From: Eubacterium sp. | GTDB lineage: Bacteria; Bacillota_A; Clostridia; Lachnospirales; Lachnospiraceae | Length of the DNA: 11,779 nucleotides | Direction of reading: 5' to 3' | NCBI GenBank assembly: GCA_023663915.1 | Contig: JAMPGN010000139.1 | Coordinates: forward strand, 1 to 11,779 | Part shown: positions 5,867 to 11,779 of the stretch, piece after piece | Layout of the letters: every line of letters starts with the position of its first letter | Position numbering within the stretch: position 1 is the stretch's first letter | Translations under genes and position numbers: made by a program | Notes under the pieces: generated by a model | The model's input: only the letters and a program-made list of their open reading frames with translations | What the model was told of the DNA's origin: nothing | The model's database searches: none

Positions 5867-7207
5867 ATGCTGAGAAGAAAGATTTATGATGAGCTTTTAG
5901 AATGGAAAAGAAACAGTAATGGTCAGACGGCGTTATTGATCGACGGGGCAAGGCGTGTCGGCAAGAGTTATATTGTGAAGTCATTTGCACAGAATGAATA
6001 CAAGAGTCATATTATGATTGATTTTGGTAATGCGCCTGAGGACATCCTTGAGCTGTTTGTTCATGAAAGCGCCGATCTCGACCTGTTTTTTGCTAAAATG
6101 TCGGCTTTTTATTCCACAGCATTATATCGGCGGGAGTCGCTCATTGTTTTTGATGAAGTGCAGCAGTTTCCACGGGCGAGACAGCTTATCAAGTATTTTG
6201 TTGCGGATGGACGTTATGATTTTATAGAGACGGGCTCATTGATCCGTCTGAAAAAGAACACGGAAGACATTATTATACCGTCGGAGGAAGAACACAAAGA
6301 AATGTTTCCGTTGGATTTTGAGGAGTTTCTGTGGGCGATGGGAGACGAGACTACCGTTCCTCTAATGAGGCATTGTTTTGAGACAAAAACACCGCTCGGT
6401 CAAGCACTCCACCGTAAGATCATGAATGATTTTCGTCAATATGTCCTTGTAGGAGGAATGCCGCAGTCAGTTCTTGCTTATCAGGACGGAAAGAATTTCG
6501 CGGCTTCCGATGAGGCAAAGCGAAGGATTCTTAAGTTATATCGTGATGACGTGTCTAAGTTTGCCGATGGATATGAGGAGAAAGTATACGCTGTATTTGA
6601 CGGCATTCCCGGACAGTTGTCCAAGAAGGAAAAGAAATATATGCTCTCCTCAATCGATAGGAATGCCCGTTTCCGCGCTTATGAGGATTCTTTTATATGG
6701 TTGAATGAGGCGATGGTGGTCAATGCATGTTTCAATAGTACTGACCCGAATGTGGGACTCGCGCTCAGCGCGGATTATTCTACACAGAAATGTTATATGG
6801 CGGATACCGGACTTCTTGTCACACATACTTTTATGGATTCGGCGTTTACGAATAATGAGCTGTATAAGGCGGTTTTGTTTGACAGGCTGGATATCAATGA
6901 GGGCATGATCATGGAAAATATCGTGGCACAGATACTTAGGCAGAATGGACATAAACTCTATTTTTATTCCCGTAATGATAACAGGCATCGCGAAAATCAT
7001 ATGGAGATTGACTTTTTAATTGCTGAGGGGAAAAAGATTTCACCGATTGAGGTGAAATCTTCCAATTATCGTTCCCATGCCTCGCTCGATAAATTTAAGA
7101 AGAAATTTTCAACGAAAATAGGAACGCCCTATATTCTTTATCCGAAGGATGTCATGGAGAAGGATGGGATATGGCATCTGCCGTTGTATATGGCGATGTT
7201 CCTTTAG
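5867..7207 (+). CDS. AAA_14 / DUF4143-type P-loop ATPase with nuclease-like C-terminus
   Basis: This 446-aa protein is of the widespread but poorly characterised 'ATP-binding protein' class. The N-terminal AAA_14 domain has Walker A GARRVGKS (residues 27-34), Walker B LIVFDEV with Asp96-Glu97, and a sensor-like ETGS (Ser124). The middle 'FPLDFEEFLWAMG' and 'YVLVGGMPQSVLAY' are family hallmarks. The C-terminal DUF4143 part ends in Asp382 (MEIDFLI) and Glu395-x-Lys397 (PIEVKSS), the PD-(D/E)xK pattern, so a nuclease fold, active or relic, is plausible. ATG 5867 is chosen because AGGAGA (5853-5858) is 8 nt from it but only 2 nt from ATG 5861. It is monocistronic, preceded by five 33-bp-phased repeats and followed by a hairpin. 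No role in lactose or pseudaminic acid metabolism is evident. Family members are many per genome in some gut bacteria and their function is not settled. Confidence 0.9.
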   Translation: MLRRKIYDELLEWKRNSNGQTALLIDGARRVGKSYIVKSFAQNEYKSHIMIDFGNAPEDILELFVHESADLDLFFAKMSAFYSTALYRRESLIVFDEVQQFPRARQLIKYFVADGRYDFIETGSLIRLKKNTEDIIIPSEEEHKEMFPLDFEEFLWAMGDETTVPLMRHCFETKTPLGQALHRKIMNDFRQYVLVGGMPQSVLAYQDGKNFAASDEAKRRILKLYRDDVSKFADGYEEKVYAVFDGIPGQLSKKEKKYMLSSIDRNARFRAYEDSFIWLNEAMVVNACFNSTDPNVGLALSADYSTQKCYMADTGLLVTHTFMDSAFTNNELYKAVLFDRLDINEGMIMENIVAQILRQNGHKLYFYSRNDNRHRENHMEIDFLIAEGKKISPIEVKSSNYRSHASLDKFKKKFSTKIGTPYILYPKDVMEKDGIWHLPLYMAMFL

Positions 7208-7208
7208 A

Positions 7209-7261
7209 ATGGGGAGCATCTTTGATTTCCAGCCAGTTGATTGGAAATTAGGATTCCCCAT
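7209..7261 (+). terminator. Nested hairpin after the ATPase gene (possible terminator)
   Basis: ATGGGGA (7209-7215) pairs with TCCCCAT (7255-7261), and inside it ATTTCCA (7225-7231) pairs with TGGAAAT (7242-7248); both stems are perfect 7-mers. It starts right after the stop codon. No T-tract follows, so termination efficiency is uncertain. It abuts the -35 box of the next promoter. Confidence 0.45.
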
Positions 7262-7265
7262 CGGA

Positions 7266-7294
7266 TAGACTTTAAAACAAATAAATGCTATAAT
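7266..7294 (+). promoter_or_regulatory. Promoter of the pseudaminic acid genes
   Basis: TAGACT (7266-7271) and TATAAT (7289-7294) are separated by 17 nt, with a TG one base before the -10 (extended -10). This is a convincing sigma-A-type promoter, 50 nt before the pseF-like start, and makes the pse pair a transcription unit separate from the ATPase gene. Confidence 0.7.
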
Positions 7295-7343
7295 ACCGTT
7301 GGCTGAAAGATTAGAAAACACAGGAAAACAGGAGCAAAAATAT

Positions 7344-8033
7344 ATGAGTTCATCGATAGCGATCATTACAGCGAGAGGCGGCAGTAAACGCATTCCGCGT
7401 AAGAACATCAAAGAATTTTGTGGAAAACCGATCATAGTATATTCGATCGAGGCGGCGCTTGAGTCCGATATTTTTGATGAAGTGATGGTGTCCACAGACG
7501 ATGAGGAAATTGCGGAAGTAGCGCGGATGGCGGGTGCTAAGGTGCCCTTTATGCGCAGTGAGGCGGGTGCGGGAGATTATGCGTCTACCGACGATGTAAT
7601 CATGGAAGTGCTGGAAAACTATCAGAAACTAGGCAAAGCGTTCACAACGTTCTGCTGTATATATCCCACAGCCCCTTTTGTGACGGCGGAGAAACTGCGA
7701 AAGGCGATGGAAATGTTGAAACAGGCGGATTCGGTTATGCCGGTGGTGCCCTTCTCCTTTCCACCGCAACGCTGCATGGTGCTGAATGAAAACGGTGAAC
7801 TGCGTATGAAATGGCAGCAGTACGCCACGGCACGCTCGCAGGATTTGGAGCCTTACTATCATGATTGCGGGCAGTTTTATTGCTGTAAGACAGATCTTTT
7901 TCTGGAATATAAGACGACAGACCTGCCGCATATGGCGCCGATGATTATGAGCGAACTGGAAGTGCAGGATATTGACAATCCCGATGATTGGGAGATCGCG
8001 GAGCTGAAGTACCGGAAGATGATCGGGAAATGA
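7344..8033 (+). CDS. pseF: Pseudaminic acid cytidylyltransferase (PseF-like)
   Basis: This 229-aa cytoplasmic enzyme is predicted to join pseudaminic acid to CTP, giving CMP-pseudaminic acid and pyrophosphate. It is a member of the NeuA/KdsB-type nucleotidyltransferase fold. The nucleotide-binding motif ARGGSKRIPRKN is at residues 10-21; further conserved blocks are STDDEEIAEVA, CCIYPTAPFVTAEKL, ARSQDLEPYYHDCGQFY and the C-terminal LEVQDIDNPDDW. The 'RSQDLE..YHD.GQFY' block and short length favour PseF over NeuA (sialic acid) or LegF (legionaminic acid); the synthase next door is also PseI-like. ATG 7344 is chosen because AGGAG (7330-7334) is 9 nt upstream; a longer TTG frame from 7299 lacks a site. 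The sugar specificity call is from pattern recognition and could be wrong within the nonulosonic acid family. Confidence 0.87.
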   Translation: MSSSIAIITARGGSKRIPRKNIKEFCGKPIIVYSIEAALESDIFDEVMVSTDDEEIAEVARMAGAKVPFMRSEAGAGDYASTDDVIMEVLENYQKLGKAFTTFCCIYPTAPFVTAEKLRKAMEMLKQADSVMPVVPFSFPPQRCMVLNENGELRMKWQQYATARSQDLEPYYHDCGQFYCCKTDLFLEYKTTDLPHMAPMIMSELEVQDIDNPDDWEIAELKYRKMIGK

Positions 8034-8100
8034 CCGGGTACAGATGCAGAAATGTTGATATCGATCAGGTATAGGCATGACGCAGGGAGGGATGGTAAGA

Positions 8101-8126
8101 GTGAAAGAATTTGACAAATCTTTCAC
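8101..8126 (+). promoter_or_regulatory. Inverted repeat between pseF and pseI
   Basis: GTGAAAGA (8101-8108) and TCTTTCAC (8119-8126) are perfect complements around 10 nt that contain TTGACA (8111-8116). No -10 box at the right distance follows, so the TTGACA is probably not a promoter element. It could be an mRNA hairpin or an operator in the 129-nt gap. No gene is seen in the gap. Confidence 0.4.
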
Positions 8127-8162
8127 AAACTGTCTGTGACTTGGAAAGGAATGATATAAATT

Positions 8163-9212
8163 ATGAAAAAAGAATTTCGGATTGGTAAAAAGATGGTGGG
8201 TGAAGGTCATCCCTGTTTCTGCGTTGCGGAGATGTCGGCGAATCATTTAAAGGATTACGGCAGGGCGGTGGAGATCATTCATGCGGCAAAAGAGGCAGGA
8301 GCGGATGCTGTCAAATTGCAGACTTACACGGCGGACGGTCTTTCGGTGGACAGTGACAAGGATTATTTCGTGAATCATGGCGGACTGTGGGACGGGATGA
8401 CAGAGTATGAATTGTACGAGGCAGCTTCGACTCCGTGGGAATGGCAGCCAAAGTTAAAAGAAATTGCCGAGGGGCTTGGGATGGAATGCTTTTCTTCTCC
8501 TTTTGACTTGAAAGCCGTAGATTTCATGGATGAATGTGGCATGCCAGCGTATAAGATTGCGTCCTACGAGATCAACGACATTCCGCTGATCCGCAAGGCG
8601 GCGGGAATGCATAGACCGATTATACTTGCCACCGGGGTGGCGTATGCCGAGGATATCGAGCATGCGCTTCGGGTTTGCAGGGAGGAGGGTAATGAGGAAG
8701 TAATGATCCTAAAATGCGTCTCGGCTTATCCTACACCCTATGAGGAAGTCAATCTGAGCATGATTCCGACCTTAGCGGAAATGTATGATTGTCTGGTGGG
8801 ATTGTCTGATCATTCCATGGGAAGCGTTGTTCCGGTAGGGGCGGCGATGCTCGGAATCAAAATGGTGGAGAAACATCTGACGCTGCGGCGGTCGGATGGC
8901 GGACCGGACGGCGCTTTTTCCATGGAGCCGGAGGAGTTTAAAGAGATGGTTGACAATATCCGTATTCTTGAGAAGGCAAAGGGCGTGTCGGAGTATGGGC
9001 TGACGGAGAAGCAGAAGAAAGAGCACAACGGTTCGCGCTCGCTTTTTGTGGTCAAAGATATCAAGGCGGGGGAGCGGCTGACGCCGGACAATGTGCGTTC
9101 CATCCGTCCGCATAACGGGCTTCACACGATGTATTATGAGGAAGTCCTGGGAAAGACAGCAGTGTGCGATATCGAGATGGGAACACCGCTTGCGTGGGAG
9201 TTGATAGAGTAG
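8163..9212 (+). CDS. pseI: Pseudaminic acid synthase (PseI, NeuB family)
   Basis: This 349-aa cytoplasmic enzyme is predicted to condense phosphoenolpyruvate with a 2,4-diacetamido-2,4,6-trideoxy-L-altrose to form pseudaminic acid. The NeuB TIM barrel covers roughly residues 10-285: VAEMSANHLKD near the start, ADAVKLQTYTAD, a GGLWDGMTEYELYEAASTPW segment typical of PseI rather than NeuB, FSSPFD, KIASYEINDIPLI, VGLSDHSMG, VEKHLTLRRSDGGPDGAFS. The last ~60 residues form the SAF (antifreeze-like) domain, with RSLFVVKDIKAGERLTPDNV and ending in MGTPLAWELI. Length is normal for the family. ATG 8163 has AAGGA at 8146-8150, a rather long 12-nt spacing. It shares the promoter of pseF; the order F then I places the final and penultimate steps together. 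PseB, PseC, PseG and PseH are not in the window. Confidence 0.93.
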   Translation: MKKEFRIGKKMVGEGHPCFCVAEMSANHLKDYGRAVEIIHAAKEAGADAVKLQTYTADGLSVDSDKDYFVNHGGLWDGMTEYELYEAASTPWEWQPKLKEIAEGLGMECFSSPFDLKAVDFMDECGMPAYKIASYEINDIPLIRKAAGMHRPIILATGVAYAEDIEHALRVCREEGNEEVMILKCVSAYPTPYEEVNLSMIPTLAEMYDCLVGLSDHSMGSVVPVGAAMLGIKMVEKHLTLRRSDGGPDGAFSMEPEEFKEMVDNIRILEKAKGVSEYGLTEKQKKEHNGSRSLFVVKDIKAGERLTPDNVRSIRPHNGLHTMYYEEVLGKTAVCDIEMGTPLAWELIE

Positions 9213-9229
9213 GAAGTTATTTTCTAAAA

Positions 9230-9329
9230 ATAATCGCGAAGCGATTTTCTTATGCTATAGGAAATTGCCCGATGATACAAGATAATTGCGAAGCAATTTT
9301 CTAAAGATAATCGCGGAGCGATTTTCTTA
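9230..9329 (+). repeat. Three copies of a small GNA-loop hairpin repeat
   Basis: The unit is ATAATyGCGrAGCrATTTTCT. Copies have stems AATCGC/GCGATT around GAA (9232-9246), AATTGC/GCAATT around GAA (9284-9298) and AATCGC/GCGATT around GGA (9309-9323). The middle copy differs from the others by a paired C-to-T and G-to-A change that keeps the stem, evidence that the hairpin is what matters. On the minus strand the first copy is followed by ATTTTTAG, so it could end minus-strand transcripts. The array lies at the junction of two convergent genes, and the third copy is inside the ATP-grasp reading frame. Confidence 0.8.
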
Positions 9330-10302
9330 TGGTCAACTCGCTATATTTTAACATAACGACTCCATCTTCGTAGCTGCCAATGTTTCTTGTGTTTGTCTCT
9401 CCGGAGATATTCTTAGCGATCATTTGAGGGAAATTTATGCCGCAGTTGTAGGCGTGGGGATAGCCGCCGCCGAAGCGTGGATTGATTTCGGAAATATAAT
9501 AGTTCCCGTCGATGCAAAAGATATCCATATCGATCGGGCCGGCTAGGTTCAGCGGTCCGATTGTCTGCTCAATCAGTTCAAAGAGTTTCCCATCATGATA
9601 GGAGACCGATTTCTCGGTTTCGCCCGCCCGCATACGCAGTTTCTTTTTCACAAAAATGGAGACAGGCTTCTTCGTCAGCAGATCTACATAGATATCCGCA
9701 CCAAATTCCTCACCGTCGGCGTAATTTTGAATGAGGTAAGAATCTTCCTGCTCATCCTGGCATTTGCAGAGCGCTTCCAGCAAACCGAAATGAGTCACTT
9801 TCTGAATGCCGATACTGCCGCAGCCGTGGGTGGGCTTGATAAAGACAGGGAGTTTCATATGTCCTGCTTCTGCTTCCTGTACAAATGCCTCGAAGCTGTT
9901 GCAGCTTGTGATGGCGGGCAGGTCATGTTGTTTTAGATATTGATAAAAGGCGTACTTGTCACGGCATAGATTGACAGAATCTTGTGCGGATACGACAGGG
10001 ATGACGCCCACATCTTCAAATATTTTTCGATGGGATGCAATCAGAAACAGTTCGTCTTCCTGCAAAGGCAGCACGGCGTGTACGGATTCTTTGCGGCAGA
10101 TATCGAGAATCATGTCGAGATAGCCGGGGTCTGTCATGCGGGGCACGATGTAGTGCGCATCTGCCTCATACAACGCGGGGGCGTAAATGCTGCAATCCGT
10201 GCCGATTACTTTACCGAATCCATTTCCTTTTTCTTTGAAATAGCGTACCAGAAGATTTCTGGTGCCGCAGCTTAGTATTAAAATATTGAGGGAACTGTCC
10301 AT
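9301..10302 (-). CDS. ATP-grasp carboxylate-amine ligase, CarB/PylC-like, substrate unknown
   Basis: This 333-aa cytoplasmic protein has an N-terminal Rossmann-like pre-ATP-grasp domain (LNILILSCGTRNLLVRYF, then VIGTDCSIYAPALYEAD) and an ATP-grasp fold. In the fold, PVFIKPTHGCGSIGI is the nucleotide-binding lysine/glycine loop near the middle, and DMDIFCIDGNYYISEINPRFGGGYPHAY holds the metal-binding Glu and Asn. Such enzymes use ATP to make an acyl-phosphate and join it to an amine. The start ATG 10302 has GAAAGG 9 nt upstream. It follows the decarboxylase gene by 30 nt and is surely co-transcribed. The last nine codons (IRKSLRDYL) are supplied by the hairpin repeat at 9305-9330, so the original stop may have been lost or replaced. 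Related ligases occur in surface polysaccharide loci, which would fit the pse neighbours, but the reaction is not known. Confidence 0.87.
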   Translation of the reverse strand: MDSSLNILILSCGTRNLLVRYFKEKGNGFGKVIGTDCSIYAPALYEADAHYIVPRMTDPGYLDMILDICRKESVHAVLPLQEDELFLIASHRKIFEDVGVIPVVSAQDSVNLCRDKYAFYQYLKQHDLPAITSCNSFEAFVQEAEAGHMKLPVFIKPTHGCGSIGIQKVTHFGLLEALCKCQDEQEDSYLIQNYADGEEFGADIYVDLLTKKPVSIFVKKKLRMRAGETEKSVSYHDGKLFELIEQTIGPLNLAGPIDMDIFCIDGNYYISEINPRFGGGYPHAYNCGINFPQMIAKNISGETNTRNIGSYEDGVVMLKYSELTIRKSLRDYL

Positions 10303-10332
10303 AATGTATAGCCTTTCTGTCTTGGGATTTTG

Positions 10333-11595
10333 CTAATCCGGCTTACTGCCCTGCACATATTCGGTGGGAGTCCATTTGCGGCGCACCAGACGCATATGAT
10401 CGCTGTTTCGCACATATACAGCAGGAAAATATTGAATAAAAAGCGGGTTTAAACTCATCGTGTATCCGCCGACATTTTCGTAGATAATACGGTCGCCGGG
10501 TATCAGCTCCGGCTGGTTTGTATAAGTAAAAAGCCGGTCAACTTCCATGCAGGTGAAGCCGCTGATGATCTGCTTGTCCATGATGGGACGAGCGTTAAAT
10601 CCGTCGTGGTCTGCCTGCGCTGCGAGGAGCGGATTGCGAAAAGTATCCGAATCTGTTTCAATCAGTTCCACATGGAAAAGATGCGACGATTTAATCATTG
10701 TCGGGTCAATGTTGAAACGGCTTCCGTCCGTCATGACATAGCGGGTGCCTTTGATGTCGCGGGTGTCAAAAACCTGTGTCACAAAGGTGGTGCATTTGGA
10801 GATCAAGGAAATACCCGGTTCGACGATTAACTTGGTGCGTTCTGGCGTAAAACATCTGCGAAGTTCCTCGGCAACTGCCGGAAAATAGTCAGGGTATTCC
10901 GGTCTGCCTTCCATGCCGCCGCAATAACCGCCGCCCAAATCAATATAGTCGAGATCCAAATCAAATTCTGTTTTTAACTGACACGCCATCCGTGCGATAG
11001 AGCGGAAAATATTCACACTGCGCGACTTACTGCTGGAATGCAGATGCAGCCCTGCGATGGACACGTTGGGGATAGTGCGCAGAAGATCAAGAGCCGCCGC
11101 CAGTCTGCCCGTCTCATAGCAGAAGCCGAAACGCCCGCTGACTTCGCCCATGGTTGTTTCGCCGGGGCACATCTGTTCCAGATTAAAATTGGCACGGATG
11201 CCTATCCGGAAGGTTCGATCGGGATACTTGCCGGCGATATCGGTCAGCCAGTTGATTTCCTGCATGGAGTCAAGGTTTACGATTCCGCCTGCGAGAAGTA
11301 CATCAAGAAAAGAACGGAATCCTTTGTAGGGACCGTTGTAGACGATCTCGCTGTCATGATAGCCCAGATATTTTGCAAGGCTGTATTCGTCCTCGGACAC
11401 GATTTCGGCGTAAGCGCCTCTTTTTTTTACATAAGAGACAAGCCATGGCAGGGAGTTGGTCTTAAAGGAATAGCCGACCAGATAATTGTTCCAGTTAGAC
11501 GACAATGACTCAATCAGCATGTCATAGTAGCGGGTCAATATCGGTTCGTCTATGACGAAATATGGGGTCTGCAACTGCTCTGTTTTCGATGCCAT
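10333..11595 (-). CDS. Fold-III PLP-dependent decarboxylase (diaminopimelate/ornithine decarboxylase family)
   Basis: This 420-aa cytoplasmic enzyme is of the alanine racemase-like fold. The PLP-lysine is Lys45 in GYSFKTN. Further family motifs are GLHLHSSS, the glycine-rich phosphate loop DLGGGYCGG, the VEPGISLI (EPG) motif, and the C-terminal TCMEVDRLF, which matches the Cys-x-x-x-Asp substrate motif of DapDC-type enzymes, followed by ENVGGYTMSLNP. It probably removes a carboxylate from an amino acid, but it need not be lysA: it is linked to an ATP-grasp ligase, not to lysine genes. ATG 11595 is preferred (AAAGGGAAA 5-13 nt upstream, where homologous sequence begins); a longer frame from 11661 would start inside the promoter. 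It is first in a two-gene minus-strand operon. The substrate could be a diamino acid or a ligated amino acid; I cannot tell. Confidence 0.86.
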   Translation of the reverse strand: MASKTEQLQTPYFVIDEPILTRYYDMLIESLSSNWNNYLVGYSFKTNSLPWLVSYVKKRGAYAEIVSEDEYSLAKYLGYHDSEIVYNGPYKGFRSFLDVLLAGGIVNLDSMQEINWLTDIAGKYPDRTFRIGIRANFNLEQMCPGETTMGEVSGRFGFCYETGRLAAALDLLRTIPNVSIAGLHLHSSSKSRSVNIFRSIARMACQLKTEFDLDLDYIDLGGGYCGGMEGRPEYPDYFPAVAEELRRCFTPERTKLIVEPGISLISKCTTFVTQVFDTRDIKGTRYVMTDGSRFNIDPTMIKSSHLFHVELIETDSDTFRNPLLAAQADHDGFNARPIMDKQIISGFTCMEVDRLFTYTNQPELIPGDRIIYENVGGYTMSLNPLFIQYFPAVYVRNSDHMRLVRRKWTPTEYVQGSKPD

Positions 11596-11632
11596 GGAAG
11601 TTTCCCTTTCTGATACCAGTGTGATTTCAAAC

Positions 11633-11661
11633 ATCGTAACATGAAAAAAAGGTTTGCGCAA
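11633..11661 (-). promoter_or_regulatory. Candidate promoter of the decarboxylase/ATP-grasp operon
   Basis: On the minus strand TTGCGC (11661-11656) and TACGAT (11638-11633) are 17 nt apart, and TGT precedes the -10 box (extended -10). The boxes match consensus at 3 and 4 of 6 positions. The promoter lies directly after the large hairpin and 38 nt before the ATG. Confidence 0.5.
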
Positions 11662-11662
11662 G

Positions 11663-11722
11663 AAAAAGGATTTATGTATGTGTACCAGGAGTTCACTGGT
11701 GCATATACATAAATCCTTTTTT
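11663..11722. terminator. Strong bidirectional terminator hairpin
   Basis: Positions 11668-11688 pair with 11696-11716 in a 21-bp stem with only two wobble pairs, around a 7-nt loop. It is flanked by AAAAA (11663-11667) on the left and TTTTTT (11717-11722) on the right, so both strands carry a U-tract. It insulates the minus-strand operon from whatever lies to the right. The remaining bases to 11779 hold no recognisable gene. Confidence 0.88.
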
Positions 11723-11779
11723 CATAAAATATCCCATTTTACGAAAAAAATCATCCTTCCTTTTTGTGAAACCTATTGT

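Noticed and set aside
7629..8246. Minus-strand frame of 205 codons opposite pseF
   Set aside because: Antisense shadow of a clearly conserved gene, with low-complexity basic composition and no motif.
11038..11508. Plus-strand frame of 156 codons opposite the decarboxylase
   Set aside because: Antisense to the conserved barrel-coding region and without recognisable domain or ribosome binding site.
11723..11779. Short minus-strand frame (MIFFVKWDIL) with GGAAGG upstream
   Set aside because: Ten codons at the window edge, preceding a terminator; too little to call a gene or leader peptide.

Overview
The window looks like a chromosomal segment of a Gram-positive, moderately low-GC gut Firmicute, most likely a Lachnospiraceae/Clostridia member. 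Evidence for this is the strong AGGAGG-type ribosome binding sites, TATAAT-type promoters, GTG and TTG starts, a carbohydrate ABC transporter beside a two-subunit LacL/LacM beta-galactosidase, and the protein sequence style. The assignment is inferred from sequence character alone.

Layout. (1) 2-5537, plus strand, is a beta-galactoside uptake and hydrolysis cluster. It holds the C-terminal part of a sugar-binding lipoprotein-type SBP, a hairpin-rich gap with an intrinsic terminator, two overlapping MalF/MalG-type permeases, a second hairpin-rich gap, then lacL and lacM overlapping by 17 nt, closed by a strong terminator. No transporter ATPase is present. (2) 5602-7207 is a separate unit: five 15-bp direct repeats at an exact 33-bp period, followed by an AAA_14/DUF4143-type ATPase with a C-terminal PD-(D/E)xK-like motif. 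(3) 7266-9212, plus strand, has its own promoter and encodes the last two steps of CMP-pseudaminic acid synthesis, in the order cytidylyltransferase (pseF-like) then synthase (pseI-like). (4) 9301-11595, minus strand and convergent with (3), is a two-gene operon: a fold-III PLP decarboxylase followed by an ATP-grasp ligase of unknown substrate. It is driven by a candidate promoter just inside a very strong bidirectional hairpin terminator.

How the genes work together. The SBP and permeases would import a beta-galactoside that cytoplasmic LacLM splits to galactose plus the remaining sugar. The hairpins between SBP and permeases would keep SBP in excess. PseI and PseF make CMP-pseudaminic acid, a donor for flagellin or surface glycan decoration; the upstream Pse enzymes are not here. 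The ATP-grasp/decarboxylase pair is probably a small-molecule or glycan-decoration pathway, but its product cannot be read from sequence.

The most unusual features are the 33-bp-phased repeat array in front of the ATPase/nuclease-like gene, and the families of small GNA- or tetraloop-capped hairpins in the gaps. One hairpin family shows a compensatory base change and supplies the C-terminal codons of the ATP-grasp gene.
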